DNA of 64,000 nt from Oscillospiraceae bacterium. GTDB taxonomy: Bacteria > Bacillota > Clostridia > Oscillospirales > Ruminococcaceae. Numbering within the stretch: position 1 is the stretch's first letter; every line of letters begins with the position of its first letter. Made by a program: the position numbers and the translations under genes. The notes below the pieces were generated by a model. The model did no database searches, was not told the DNA's origin, and was given only the letters and a program-made list of their open reading frames with translations. Of the stretch, positions 44,556 to 54,072 are shown piece after piece. The stretch is from positions 153,886-217,885 of the forward strand of contig JAFZPP010000040.1 in the NCBI GenBank assembly GCA_017550285.1. The letters run 5' to 3'.

Positions 44556-46956
44556 CTTCTTCAAAAGCGTTGAAGCCGAGATTCAGCTCGTAGTTGTTAC
44601 ACCACGGCAGATTCGTCGATTTCCAGTAGCCCATTGTACCCTGCGGGCATGCCATACCGGCAATCTTACCGGTAGACTGGCAGAACGGTGCTGCCAGAAC
44701 CGTTTCACAGGTCGGGAACTGCTTGGTAAAGTCTTCGTCATAGTAGTGGTTGACAATCCACTCGCCGATGATGTTCTTCCAGACTCTTGCGGATGCAATC
44801 GACCAGTGGTTCTTGATTTCCTTGTTCTCCTTGTAGCCGATCCAGACGCCGCTTGCGAAGTCCGGATTCAGACCGACAAACATCAGGTCGAACCAGTCGG
44901 AGGTCGTACCGGTCTTGCCGGCAATCGGAACCATTGCGCCGCCGGTGTACATCTGTGCAGCGGTACCGGTACCGTTCATGACAACATTCTGAAGCAGCTT
45001 GTTCATAACGTAGGAGGTCTCCTCGTCAATGACCTGACGGTAATCCTCGGATGCATCGTAGAAGAGAGAGCCGTCTACGTTGTAAATCTTGTCGATCATA
45101 TGTGCCTTGTTATAGTAGCCGCCGTTGCCGTAGGGAATATATGCATTGACAAGGTTCTTGACCGTAATGCCGTAGCCCAGAGCGCCGACGGCAAGCGGTG
45201 CATAGTTGACGTCATAGCCTTCGTTCAGCTCCAGACCGAGGGTCTTTGTTGCAAAATCAAACACCTTCTGTCTGCCGTAGGTCTTGACGAGCAGTGCCGG
45301 AATCGTGTTGTAGGAGCGCTCGAGCGCATGGTAAATGTTAATCGTGTTGCCGGAGAAGCTGATGACGTTATTGACATCGGCGTAGTTCGTCGGCCACGGC
45401 TTTTCCTCGCCGGTACGGTCATCCTTCTTCGTCAGCGGCGGAACGTCGCGGACATGGGTGCCCCATGTGATATAGTCATTGTAAAGTGCATAGCCGTAGC
45501 TCGTGACCGGCTTGATCGCGGAACCCGGCTGCTGCGGCTCCGTCGAAGCAAAGCTCGTACCGAGAGAGCCCTTCTTCTCACCGATGCCGCCGCAGGTGCA
45601 GAGCACTCTGCCCTCATAGTCGATTGCGGTGAAGCCTGCCTGAAGCGTCAGGTTTTCATCGTCGGTATACTCGCCGTCGCCGTCCAGATCACGGAAGAAG
45701 GTCGTTGCGGCGGTGTTTGTCATGCCCATGAGGATATTGTCCATGCTGGAGAATTTTGCTTCAAGATATGCCTGCATCTCCTGATCAACGGTCGAATAGA
45801 TCTGATAACCGCCGGTATTGATCAGCGTCATGGCACGCTCACGGGAAATACCCTGATCGTCCATGAGCTTATTTGCAAACTCATTGAGCACTTCGTCCAC
45901 TGCCCAGGAGGTCGGCTTCTGCTCGCCGTGGTCATCCAGCATGACCGAGCCGTCTTCCATGACCTTCTGCTCATCCGGATGCGTCATCAGATATTCGTCG
46001 GTATCCTTGAATACGAGATGCTCATTCAGCGCTTCCTCATACTCATCGAAGGTGATTGCGCCGTTCTTATACATCTGCTTTAAGATATACTCCATACGGG
46101 TGCGGTTTGCCTCTCTGCCCGTATTGACCTTAACGTCGGTGTAATACTTGGTACCGGTGACCGGATTATCTTCCGTCAGATTATAGGAAGCAAACGGGTT
46201 ATTGATCTCCGGACTCTGCGGAATCGCGGCAAGACAGGCACCCTCTGCAATCGAAAGCTCTTCGACATGCTTGCCGAAATAGGTCAGAGCTGCCATTTCA
46301 ATGCCGTTGTTCGGACCGCCGAAACCGATATAATTCAGATAATTGATCAGGATATCGTCCTTGGAATAATTCTTTTCGAGCTCCATTGCGCGGTGAATCT
46401 CACGGATTTTACGCTGCGGGCTCTTATCGTTGTCGCCTGTGAGGTTCTTGACAAGCTGCTGCGTAATCGTCGAACCGCCCTGATCGGACGCCCAGAAGCG
46501 CAGGATCATGTTTGCAAAGGATGCTGCGGTACGCTTGAAATCCACGCCCTCGTGCTCATAGAAACGCTCGTCCTCACCGTAGACAAACGCATCGCGGACA
46601 TGCTGCGGAACCTGATCCAGCGTGACAGGAATTCGCTTCTGCTCGCTCTGCACGTAATAGACGACCTCATATTCGCCGGTCTCTTTGTTCATCTCATAGA
46701 TATTGGTCGCGCCGGTATTCGACAGCTCCTGAATACTGACGGGCGTTGTATTTTCCATATAATTTGTGATATACATGGTCGCCGCAATGGCACAGATCGT
46801 GCCCGTGACGGCAAAGAGCAGGAAGAATGACAGGAAGGTTGTCATCAGGACGGTACCGATGCTGCCGAGAATCCGCAGAATCAACGGTCGGCGATACCGT
46901 TTCTTTTTCTGCGTCTGCTTCTTACCGGCTGTACCTGTACGACTGGAAGCACTCAT
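44536..46956 (-). CDS. Class A penicillin-binding protein (PBP1a-like)
   Basis: An 806-residue bifunctional wall synthase: Lys-rich cytoplasmic N-terminus and a membrane helix (about 28-62). The glycosyltransferase domain follows (EDERFYEHEGVDF, then GGSTITQQLVKNLTG, and RKIREI). The transpeptidase domain carries PGSAIKP (SxxK), SYN and GKTGTTSDWFD. It polymerises and crosslinks peptidoglycan outside the membrane. The start at 46956 follows AAAGGGGA. A consensus promoter precedes it. Confidence 0.95.
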   Translation of the reverse strand: MSASSRTGTAGKKQTQKKKRYRRPLILRILGSIGTVLMTTFLSFFLLFAVTGTICAIAATMYITNYMENTTPVSIQELSNTGATNIYEMNKETGEYEVVYYVQSEQKRIPVTLDQVPQHVRDAFVYGEDERFYEHEGVDFKRTAASFANMILRFWASDQGGSTITQQLVKNLTGDNDKSPQRKIREIHRAMELEKNYSKDDILINYLNYIGFGGPNNGIEMAALTYFGKHVEELSIAEGACLAAIPQSPEINNPFASYNLTEDNPVTGTKYYTDVKVNTGREANRTRMEYILKQMYKNGAITFDEYEEALNEHLVFKDTDEYLMTHPDEQKVMEDGSVMLDDHGEQKPTSWAVDEVLNEFANKLMDDQGISRERAMTLINTGGYQIYSTVDQEMQAYLEAKFSSMDNILMGMTNTAATTFFRDLDGDGEYTDDENLTLQAGFTAIDYEGRVLCTCGGIGEKKGSLGTSFASTEPQQPGSAIKPVTSYGYALYNDYITWGTHVRDVPPLTKKDDRTGEEKPWPTNYADVNNVISFSGNTINIYHALERSYNTIPALLVKTYGRQKVFDFATKTLGLELNEGYDVNYAPLAVGALGYGITVKNLVNAYIPYGNGGYYNKAHMIDKIYNVDGSLFYDASEDYRQVIDEETSYVMNKLLQNVVMNGTGTAAQMYTGGAMVPIAGKTGTTSDWFDLMFVGLNPDFASGVWIGYKENKEIKNHWSIASARVWKNIIGEWIVNHYYDEDFTKQFPTCETVLAAPFCQSTGKIAGMACPQGTMGYWKSTNLPWCNNYELNLGFNAFEEDETDAG

Positions 46957-47041
46957 GTTTGGAATTCCCCTTTCAAAACTGCTGTTGCAATGCGCTGCAC
47001 ATTTCTGCGCGGCGCGAAATAGATATACCAATACAAGCTAT

Positions 47042-47070
47042 ATTATAGCACAGAATCCGCCGCTTGTTAA
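47042..47070 (-). promoter_or_regulatory. Promoter of the PBP operon
   Basis: Minus strand TTAACA (47065-47070), 17 bp, TATAAT (47042-47047). Confidence 0.8.
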
Positions 47071-47183
47071 GCACTTTCATAAAATTTTAATGCTTTCTTT
47101 ATTTGTTGCTGCATAAATCTGAAAATTTACAGCATAATGACGATACAACCGAACGTATTTCGCCGAAAGGAGCATTACAACCC

Positions 47184-47594
47184 ATGAATAACACTTCGAG
47201 AGCCCTGCTTCCGGCTGTCACGGCGGGGCTGGTATTTCTGTTTTCCGGCAGTGCTGCCTATCTGTACAGTACGATTCAGCCGATTCCGCCCGTGCAGGAG
47301 GATGCCTTTGCCGCATACCGTGCCGAGGCTGCTGCAAAAGCGCCGGCGATTCCGGAGCAAGCCATAGCAGAGCCGGAGATTTCGCTGCCTGAAAATCTGC
47401 CCGAGACTGCCTATCTCGTGAAGCTCGAAGGCGATATGCTCTATGTCTATGCTGAGGGCAGCAGAGAACCGGATGCGGTCTATACGCTGCCGGCGGAATG
47501 GCTGCCGGATTATGACCGGACGCTGCTCGAATACGGCTTCCGCGTCTCCGACAGCACAGAGCTCCGCGAGATCATCGAGGACTATATCTCATGA
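47184..47594 (+). CDS. Membrane-anchored protein with BofC-C-like domain
   Basis: A 136-residue protein: N-terminal membrane helix (about 12-30), Ala/Pro-rich linker, then a domain from about residue 75 with LEGDMLYVYAEGSREPDAVY, then TLPAEWLPDYDRTLLEYGF, and an ending EIIEDYIS. This pattern resembles the C-terminal domain of BofC, a sporulation protein that controls SpoIVB proteolysis, and is also found in non-BofC membrane proteins. AAAGGAG precedes the ATG. It overlaps the next gene by ATGA. Confidence 0.75.
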   Translation: MNNTSRALLPAVTAGLVFLFSGSAAYLYSTIQPIPPVQEDAFAAYRAEAAAKAPAIPEQAIAEPEISLPENLPETAYLVKLEGDMLYVYAEGSREPDAVYTLPAEWLPDYDRTLLEYGFRVSDSTELREIIEDYIS

Positions 47595-48400
47595 CGCGCG
47601 TGATGCATGAAGCGGCAAGGCGCCTGAAACCCTGCCGCCGAAGCAGCGCCGTGCTCGGCTGCGCAAGGCTGATGCTGCGTCTGGTCTCGCTGCTTGCGGC
47701 ATGCAGCATGCAGAACATCCTGCGCCGCGGCGGATTTTTGCAGCCGGATGCGATGCACGCTCCGCTGAATGCTGCGGATTTGTTCTGCGCGGCAGTCTGT
47801 GCTTCGGCAGTTCTTGCCTGCACGCCGCTGCGGATGATGACGCAATGGCAGGCGGGACGGCTCGCCGGTACGCTCGACGAAAACGATCTCGGATTTCTTT
47901 CGCAGTGCGGCAGTCTGTGGCTGTACGGCAGAGCAATCGCCGTCAGACTGCTCTCGGAGACGGTCATTCTGCTTTCCGTTCTGCCTGCTGTTTTGCTCGC
48001 TGCTGCTGCAAAGTGCATCTGGCTGACGATTCCGCCTGAGCGGGAAAGCATCTTGCCGCTGCTCACGGTTCTGCATCTGATTCTCGCGGCTGCGGCGATG
48101 CTGCTTCTCCCGCTCCGCTGCCTTGCTGCATCTGCGGCGCTTCCCTTATGCTATCTCAAATCGCCGCATGAATCCGCGCTGCGCAATCTGCGGCAGGCGT
48201 TCCGCTGTACACGCGGTCAGACCTGCGGCATTCTTCTGAACCGTCTGCTCGCCGCGCCGCTCCTGCTCCTCCCCTTCACCGCTGTACACGGCATTCCCGT
48301 TCTGCTGGTCTCCGAACAGCTCCGGTGCATCATCGCACAGCGGCATCTTGCTGCCCAGCCGCGCTCCCGTTTTTCCGGTCTCGAACTGCACGCGATGTAA
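47591..48400 (+). CDS. Polytopic membrane protein, unknown
   Basis: A 269-residue, Leu/Ala-rich protein with about five hydrophobic helices (near 25-45, 60-85, 115-145, 150-180 and 215-240), Cys- and Arg-rich loops and a basic start. No family recognised. It starts within the stop of the BofC-C-like gene (ATGA), so the two proteins are probably made together and may interact in the membrane. Confidence 0.65.
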   Translation: MTRVMHEAARRLKPCRRSSAVLGCARLMLRLVSLLAACSMQNILRRGGFLQPDAMHAPLNAADLFCAAVCASAVLACTPLRMMTQWQAGRLAGTLDENDLGFLSQCGSLWLYGRAIAVRLLSETVILLSVLPAVLLAAAAKCIWLTIPPERESILPLLTVLHLILAAAAMLLLPLRCLAASAALPLCYLKSPHESALRNLRQAFRCTRGQTCGILLNRLLAAPLLLLPFTAVHGIPVLLVSEQLRCIIAQRHLAAQPRSRFSGLELHAM

Positions 48401-48554
48401 TATACAGCGGAAGTGAAGTAATAATCAACCAGCAAAAAGCGGAAAAGCGCGCAGTGCAATACAATATGGAGCTTACACAGATTGTTTTACAGCATAGTAT
48501 CCAATCTTAAAAATTGTGCAGAATGACGGTTTTCTTACAAATTCCAAAAAACGC

Positions 48555-48583
48555 TTGACATTTTCTTCTTGCTGTGCTATAAT
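48555..48583 (+). promoter_or_regulatory. Promoter of the tRNA-Thr/tRNA-Tyr unit
   Basis: TTGACA (48555-48560), 17 bp, TATAAT (48578-48583). Nothing else was recognised in the 48401-48554 spacer. Confidence 0.85.
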
Positions 48584-48621
48584 AACAAAGCTGACCGCGG
48601 ACAGCACGAACGATCAGAACT

Positions 48622-48694
48622 GCTGGTGTAGCTCAGTTGGTAGAGCAGCTGATTTGTAATCAGCAGGTCGGGGGTTCAAGTCCGTCCACCAGCT
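48622..48694 (+). tRNA. tRNA-Thr (anticodon TGT)
   Basis: Acceptor GCTGGTG/CACCAGC, D-arm GCTCAGTTGGTAGAGC, anticodon stem GCTGA/TCAGC with loop TTTGTAA (anticodon TGT), T-loop GGTTCAAGTCC. CCA is not encoded. Confidence 0.96.
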
Positions 48695-48706
48695 TCAATT
48701 CAATAT

Positions 48707-48788
48707 GGGAGAGTTCCCGAGTGGCCAAAGGGGGCAGACTGTAAATCTGTTGCGTTTCGCTTCGGTGGTTCAAATCCACCCTCTCCCA
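48707..48788 (+). tRNA. tRNA-Tyr (anticodon GTA)
   Basis: Acceptor GGGAGAG/CTCTCCC, loop CTGTAAA with anticodon GTA, and a long variable arm (GCGTTTCGCTTC region), as expected for bacterial tRNA-Tyr. It follows tRNA-Thr by 12 bases on the same transcript. Confidence 0.96.
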
Positions 48789-48795
48789 TTGTCTT

Positions 48796-48825
48796 AAACG
48801 CTTCGGTTTTACCGAAGCGTTTTTG
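48796..48825 (+). terminator. Terminator of the tRNA pair
   Basis: AAACGCTTCGGT pairs with ACCGAAGCGTTT around TTT, followed by TTGC. Confidence 0.85.
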
Positions 48826-48892
48826 CTTTACCGTGAAATATAATCCGATCTATCCGCAGTGAGTCAATCAGAAGAAAAACGAGGAATGAAAT

Positions 48893-50410
48893 ATGAAAAT
48901 TCTCCGGAAAGCGGCTGCATTGCTTTCAGCCGCCCTGCTGCTCGGAACGGGATTCTCCGCCTCCGCCGAAGCACTCGATCTCGATGCGGCACTCGCAAAT
49001 GAAGACTGGAACAACATCGTTGAAGCATGCATGGAAAAGGATCAGGCGCCCGGGCTTGCACTTGCTGCGGTCTCCGGCGGTGAGGTTCGCTATAAAAACT
49101 GGGGCATGAGCGATCTTGCTGCACAGACTCAGGTCACAGAGGATACGGTCTTTCAGATCGGCTCCTGCTCCAAGGCATTCACAGCGCTCTCTGTTCTGCT
49201 CTTGCAGGAGGAGGGAAAGCTCTCGATTGAAGACAGCATCGGCGACTATCTGCCGTGGTGGCATGTGACTTATCAGGGACAGGATGCGGATGTAAAAATC
49301 TGGCAGGTGCTCAACCACTGCGCCGGCATCCCGAACGGCGAGACTATGGCGAAATATCCCTTCGGTACGGACAGTTCCCTGACCGAGAAAACCGCAAGAA
49401 TCGCGGAAAATCTTGAACTCGCCCGCGAACCGGGAAAGCAGTTTGAATACTGCAATCTCGATTACTGCATTCTCGCATATCTGACACAGACCGTCAGCGG
49501 GATGCCGTTCAGCGAGTATGTCGAACAGAATATTTTGCAGCCGATCGGCATGACGCACAGCGGCTATGATCTCCCGACCGCACAGGGCTATATTCAGTTT
49601 TTCGGCAAAACAAAGGCTTATACGCCGGAACCGATGAAAGGCAGCGAAGGCGACGGCTTTCTCATCACGACGCCGAAAGATATGGCGCGCTGGATGCAGG
49701 CACAGCTCGGTGATCTTGATTTACCGGAAAACCTTGCAAATGCGATTGAAGCGTCACAGACCGTGCTGCCGGAGCATCAGCCGGAAATTGATGAAGGCGA
49801 TAACTATTTCAACGGCTGGATTATATTGGAAAACGGTCTTCTGATCCATACGGGCATGAACCCGACCTTCACCTCCATGGTCATCATTGACCGTGAAAAG
49901 GATACCGCGGTATTCTCTGTCAGCAATTCCGTCACGAACGCAAGCGAGGCTGCGTATCCGTTCTATATGACGCTCATCGGCGACAAAAAGACCGCAGAGT
50001 ATCCGGTATCTGCCAATATGATGACGCTTCTCGACCGCGTTTCAATGATTGCAGGATATATCTTCGGCGGTCTGCTCATCATCGCACTGATCTCGCTGCT
50101 GACACAGGGCAGACGGCTCATAAAAAAGGGTTCAACTGTCCGGCGTGAGCGTATACGGCTGATTGTCCGGCTGATCTTCCTGCTGCCGCTGCTTGGTCTG
50201 GCAATCGCGCTCCCCTATCTGCTCGGTATGCTTCTGGGCTATCAGGGATTCGGCTATACGATGATCTGGTACTGGGGCGCGCATTCCTTCATCGTAACGA
50301 CCGGTGTCCTGATCGCGCTGTTCCTCCTGCTCATTCTCATCAGCATCAAACGGTTCTTCTGGTGCAAACGCGATGCGAAGCTGCGGACAGAAGCAATGCA
50401 CGCCGAATAA
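48893..50410 (+). CDS. Serine hydrolase (class C beta-lactamase fold) with membrane C-terminus
   Basis: A 505-residue protein: signal peptide (to about residue 25), then a beta-lactamase/DD-peptidase-fold domain (about 35-370) with SxxK (Ser91-Lys94, SCSK), YxN (Tyr186-Asn188) and HTG (His319). Three membrane helices follow at the C-terminus (about 385-490). Family members act on peptidoglycan-like peptides or other esters and amides outside the cell. This is not proof of antibiotic resistance. A Shine-Dalgarno GAGGAATG is adjacent. It is monocistronic. Confidence 0.88.
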   Translation: MKILRKAAALLSAALLLGTGFSASAEALDLDAALANEDWNNIVEACMEKDQAPGLALAAVSGGEVRYKNWGMSDLAAQTQVTEDTVFQIGSCSKAFTALSVLLLQEEGKLSIEDSIGDYLPWWHVTYQGQDADVKIWQVLNHCAGIPNGETMAKYPFGTDSSLTEKTARIAENLELAREPGKQFEYCNLDYCILAYLTQTVSGMPFSEYVEQNILQPIGMTHSGYDLPTAQGYIQFFGKTKAYTPEPMKGSEGDGFLITTPKDMARWMQAQLGDLDLPENLANAIEASQTVLPEHQPEIDEGDNYFNGWIILENGLLIHTGMNPTFTSMVIIDREKDTAVFSVSNSVTNASEAAYPFYMTLIGDKKTAEYPVSANMMTLLDRVSMIAGYIFGGLLIIALISLLTQGRRLIKKGSTVRRERIRLIVRLIFLLPLLGLAIALPYLLGMLLGYQGFGYTMIWYWGAHSFIVTTGVLIALFLLLILISIKRFFWCKRDAKLRTEAMHAE

Positions 50411-50434
50411 CGCATTAGCATATTTGTCACAAAG

Positions 50435-50477
50435 AAATCCCGTGAGGACGGTTTCTTCCGTTCCCACGGGATTTTTA
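50435..50477 (+). terminator. Terminator between serine hydrolase and nitroreductase genes
   Basis: AAATCCCGTG pairs with CACGGGATTT across a long loop, followed by TTAATA. It could act in both directions. Confidence 0.75.
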
Positions 50478-50498
50478 ATATGTATGTGCTGCTGAGGT

Positions 50499-51164
50499 TC
50501 AGAAACATCTGTGTCCGGAGCCGGCTTCAAACTGATAGCGGACGATACCGCGGTCAATCGCGGACATCGCGTTCTTCTTTGTCTCGGTTACGGTCACGGT
50601 ATCGCCCTCGAGCGTGATATAGAATTTCTGCTGATTCATTGCCGTCGGGGCAAGCTGCGCTGCCATGACGCCGTGACGGAACCATGCCGGCATATCCGCA
50701 TCCGCGACATTGCAGAGTGCTTCCATGGGCTTTGAACGGCGCGGACTGCCCTGCGTTTCACCGTATCCCAGCGCGATGATGCAGATGAGCTCCTCATCCG
50801 CCGCGATTTCTGCCGCGGTCTTTTTCTTCTTATATGAGCCGCCGATCCAGCAGGTATTCAAGCCCTGCTGCTGTGCGGCAAGCACCAGACGCTGCCCGTA
50901 ATAGCCGCAGATACCGCTGAGATCAGGCACGGATGATTTGCCGACCAGTGCAATATAATTCTTGGCGTTGCGGAACATGCCGAAATGTGCGAGCAAAGCA
51001 GGAAAACATGTGGAATCGTCATAAATGATCTGGATATGCAAACCGCTTTCGGCATTGCATTCCGCAGCAAGCCGGTTCATTGCCTCACGCGCCGGCGCTT
51101 CAATCGGCTTATCCAGATATTTGCGGACACTGTGGCGCAGGACGATTGCTTCTTTGAGCGTCAT
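50499..51164 (-). CDS. Nitroreductase-family flavoprotein
   Basis: A 221-residue FMN-dependent oxidoreductase: RHSVRKYLDKPI at residues 9-20 for FMN binding, then NTCWIGGSYKKKK and CIIALGYGE. It resembles the TM1586/nitroreductase_4 type. Its physiological substrate is not predictable. I start it at 51164, where GGAGGATATC precedes MTLKEAIVLRHS; the frame extends further without a site. Confidence 0.88.
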   Translation of the reverse strand: MTLKEAIVLRHSVRKYLDKPIEAPAREAMNRLAAECNAESGLHIQIIYDDSTCFPALLAHFGMFRNAKNYIALVGKSSVPDLSGICGYYGQRLVLAAQQQGLNTCWIGGSYKKKKTAAEIAADEELICIIALGYGETQGSPRRSKPMEALCNVADADMPAWFRHGVMAAQLAPTAMNQQKFYITLEGDTVTVTETKKNAMSAIDRGIVRYQFEAGSGHRCF

Positions 51165-51271
51165 AATGATATCCTCCGGTTGTGCATCTCTCCCCACAGC
51201 CGGTGCGGAGAGATACGGACAAAAACACATTACACTTCTGCATCCTGAATATAAGAGCCTCACTGTGTTCC

Positions 51272-51300
51272 ATTATACTCAAAATATTCACGGATGTCAA
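51272..51300 (-). promoter_or_regulatory. Nitroreductase promoter
   Basis: Minus strand TTGACA (51295-51300), 17 bp, TATAAT (51272-51277). Confidence 0.8.
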
Positions 51301-51508
51301 GCAGAAGGCATTGTCAGTGTTGTGAAAACAAACAAATTCGGTATACTATATATATTGAGCATACACAACTTCACTGCAACATGGTCATATTTTTCAAGAA
51401 TCGAACTGTTCAATCCTGTTTTGTGACTGTTCTATGATAAACATGCCGGATATGAATACAAATTATAATGCATAAAACGTCAAAATGCCCTATATATTAC
51501 AAAATCGC

Positions 51509-51537
51509 TTGACATTGTAACTTTTTCATGCTATACT
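51509..51537 (+). promoter_or_regulatory. Promoter of the nucleotide-sugar dehydratase gene
   Basis: TTGACA (51509-51514), 17 bp, TATACT (51532-51537), about 365 bases before the start codon. Confidence 0.8.
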
Positions 51538-51544
51538 CATTTAT

Positions 51545-51907
51545 AAGAACTTTTTTAAGTTATTTGCGCAATGCAATCTACAGCAACATTGTGCGCAGAT
51601 ACCGACCGCATTTCATATCACGGATGTTCTTATCCGCGGTCAAATCCTCTACAGCTCAGACTGTTTACGCATTTCCGGACAGCAGTCCGCCGGCAGACAA
51701 CTCTGCCGTGCTGTCCCGCGCGGATGTACGGAATCCTGTACACCGCACCGCAGACGGGAGTCTGCTTCAGTTTACGGAACCGGATGTATTCAATGCCCCG
51801 AATCCAGACGGTGATCGTGAGCTTCGTAATCCGATGCCCTCTCTTCCCCTGCTGCCTCACAGAAGGGGTCTGCATCGGTCAGCCGGATGATAAGGGGTTA
51901 ATTGCAT
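51545..51907 (+). promoter_or_regulatory. Long structured mRNA leader
   Basis: About 360 transcribed bases precede the start codon. Several hairpins are visible: GACCGC (51604) with GCGGTC (51636), and a perfect GCAGAC-GGGA-GTCTGC tetraloop hairpin (51750-51765). No ribosome site supports the short open frames within it. It may be a riboswitch-like or protein-bound leader; I do not recognise a class. Confidence 0.4.
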
Positions 51908-53908
51908 ATGAAATCTAAGTTCATGAAATACGTGCGCACATTTACGACACGAAAATGTCTGCTTGCGCTCGCTGACAGCTTCACATTGACAGCCGCTGCA
52001 CTTATTACAAACTTTATTCTCTCTCTGCACGGCGCAGGCCTTGCTTCCGATGTGCTCGTCATTCCCATGACGATCGGAACGATTTGCAGCTTCGCGTTTC
52101 TCTTTATTTGGGGCGCCTACAGCAAGATGTGGCGCTACTTCCGCGGTAAGGATTATCTTTCCTGCGTATTCGGCGTCCTCTGCGGACTGTCGTCCATGTT
52201 TCTCTTTACGCGCATCCTTGAGATGCGTCTCCCGCTCGCATTTCTCTTTACGTATTATATCATTGCGCTGACAGGCGTATGTCTTTTCAGACTCATTTTC
52301 CGCAAGACCTTCATCGAGGTTGCAGAAATCTGCAAGCACTCTGTACAGTATAAGCGCACCATGATCATCGGCGGCGGCTCTGCATGTAAGATGCTGCTCA
52401 CCGAGATTGAAAATGCGCGCGCTTCCCATAATACCGGTGACAAAATCTCCGCACAGTACCTTCCGGTCTGCATCATCGACGATGACCGCAATAAGGTCGG
52501 CAAGGAGGTTATGGGCATTGAGATCGTCGGCACGACTGCCGATCTCGCACACTTCGCAAAGAAAATGGAAATCGAGCAGATTGTCTGCGCAATGCCCTCT
52601 GCCGCAGAGGAGGATCGCACCAGAGTCCTCAATATCTGCTCCAAGACCAATCTGCCCGTCAAGATGATTCCGTTCATCGGATGTCTCATCTTCGACGACG
52701 ATCATCCCTCGCTGCTCAATCAGGTGCGCGATATCAAGGTCGAGGATCTGCTCGGCAGAGAACCTGTCAAATTCGATAACAAGGATATCAAGCGCTTCAT
52801 CAGCGGCAAGGTGTGTATGGTCACGGGCGGCGGCGGCTCCATTGGCTCCGAGCTCGTCCGACAGATCGCAAAATACAGCCCCAAGCAGATCATTATCGTT
52901 GATATCTACGAGAATAACGCCTATGAGATTCAGCAGGAGCTAGTCATGGAGTACGGCGACAAGCTCAATCTTGTCACGCTGATCGCCTCTGTCCGTGATT
53001 ACTTCCGCATGAATCAGATCTATGAGAAATATCATCCGCAGGTTGTGTTCCATGCTGCCGCACATAAGCATGTGCCGCTCATGGAGGTCTCCCCGATGGA
53101 GGCAATCAAGAACAATATCGTCGGCACCTTCAATGTGGCGACGCTCGCACAGTTCCATGATGTTGAAAAGTTCGTCATGATCTCCACAGACAAGGCGGTC
53201 AATCCGACGAATGTCATGGGCGCTTCCAAGCGCTGCTGTGAAATGATCGTGCAGTATCTTGCACAGCAGCATGAAGGCAAAACCGAATTCGTCACCACGC
53301 GATTCGGCAATGTCCTCGGCTCAAACGGCTCTGTCATTCCGCTCTTCAAAAAGCAGATCGAGCAGGGCAAGCCCGTTACCGTCACGCATCCGGATGTCAT
53401 CCGGTATTTCATGACGATTCCGGAGGCTGTCTCCCTTGTCATGGAGGCGGCGTCCATTGCGCACGGCGGCGAAATCTTCGTCCTCGATATGGGCAAGCCC
53501 GTCCGCATCGTGACGCTCGCGGAGAATCTCATCCGCATGTACGGCAAGGTGCCGTATAAAGATGTCCAGATCAAATTCGTCGGGCTCCGTCCCGGTGAGA
53601 AAATCAAGGAAGAGCTGCTGATGAATGAGGAGGGTCTCCAGAAGACCGCCAATAAGCTCATCTACATCGGCAAGCAGATCGACATTGATATTCAGACCTT
53701 CGGCATGAAGCTCGGCGTCCTGCGCGATGCTGCGCTCAAGAATAACGAAGCCATTGCGGTCTCGGCACTGCATAAAATGGTTCCGACCTTCACAACGCCG
53801 GAGGAATATAACCGCACGGAACTCGCAAAGACGAAAGCAGAGGATCCGCACCGCTCGCAGAGCACCGAGCTGTTCGACGAGTCGCAGAGTGCACTTGCTG
53901 CTGTATAA
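51908..53908 (+). CDS. Membrane-bound nucleotide-sugar 4,6-dehydratase (CapD/PglF-like)
   Basis: A 666-residue protein: four N-terminal membrane helices (about 15-130), a Rossmann-like spacer domain (about 145-270), then an extended SDR domain with the NAD motif VTGGGGSIGSE near residue 305. The catalytic stretch STDKAVNPTNVMGASKR has Met in place of the usual Tyr before the Lys, as in UDP-GlcNAc 4,6-dehydratases such as PglF. These make UDP-4-keto sugars for glycans or protein glycosylation. AAGGGG is ten bases before ATG 51908; a TTG six bases upstream is possible. Confidence 0.93.
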   Translation: MKSKFMKYVRTFTTRKCLLALADSFTLTAAALITNFILSLHGAGLASDVLVIPMTIGTICSFAFLFIWGAYSKMWRYFRGKDYLSCVFGVLCGLSSMFLFTRILEMRLPLAFLFTYYIIALTGVCLFRLIFRKTFIEVAEICKHSVQYKRTMIIGGGSACKMLLTEIENARASHNTGDKISAQYLPVCIIDDDRNKVGKEVMGIEIVGTTADLAHFAKKMEIEQIVCAMPSAAEEDRTRVLNICSKTNLPVKMIPFIGCLIFDDDHPSLLNQVRDIKVEDLLGREPVKFDNKDIKRFISGKVCMVTGGGGSIGSELVRQIAKYSPKQIIIVDIYENNAYEIQQELVMEYGDKLNLVTLIASVRDYFRMNQIYEKYHPQVVFHAAAHKHVPLMEVSPMEAIKNNIVGTFNVATLAQFHDVEKFVMISTDKAVNPTNVMGASKRCCEMIVQYLAQQHEGKTEFVTTRFGNVLGSNGSVIPLFKKQIEQGKPVTVTHPDVIRYFMTIPEAVSLVMEAASIAHGGEIFVLDMGKPVRIVTLAENLIRMYGKVPYKDVQIKFVGLRPGEKIKEELLMNEEGLQKTANKLIYIGKQIDIDIQTFGMKLGVLRDAALKNNEAIAVSALHKMVPTFTTPEEYNRTELAKTKAEDPHRSQSTELFDESQSALAAV

Positions 53909-53918
53909 TACCGAAATC

Positions 53919-53953
53919 AAACGGAAGAGATGTGCTGTCTCTTCCGTTTTTTG
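53919..53953 (+). terminator. Terminator after the dehydratase gene
   Basis: AAACGGAAGAGA pairs with TCTCTTCCGTTT around TGTGCTG, followed by TTTTG. Confidence 0.85.
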
Positions 53954-53996
53954 TTCCCGTGCGTCAAGTTTTATGATAAATTTAATTGCTTTTCTA

Positions 53997-54025
53997 TTGA
54001 TTTTTATGTACAATTCTGCTATAAT
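53997..54025 (+). promoter_or_regulatory. Promoter of the large dockerin protein gene
   Basis: TTGATT (53997-54002), 17 bp, TATAAT (54020-54025). Confidence 0.75.
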
Positions 54026-54072
54026 ACAAGTAGCATGCCGTATGACCGGATACGGCAGATAGGAGGGGCGAG

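Noticed and set aside
44461..46083. 540-codon plus-strand frame opposite the PBP gene
   Set aside because: Antisense to conserved PBP motifs, no ribosome site.
48893..50410. Serine hydrolase considered as an antibiotic-resistance beta-lactamase
   Set aside because: It has the fold motifs but also membrane helices at the C-terminus and belongs to a broad hydrolase family; resistance cannot be claimed.
51528..51918. Short frames upstream of the nucleotide-sugar dehydratase gene
   Set aside because: No ribosome sites, and one begins before the expected transcription start; treated as leader RNA.
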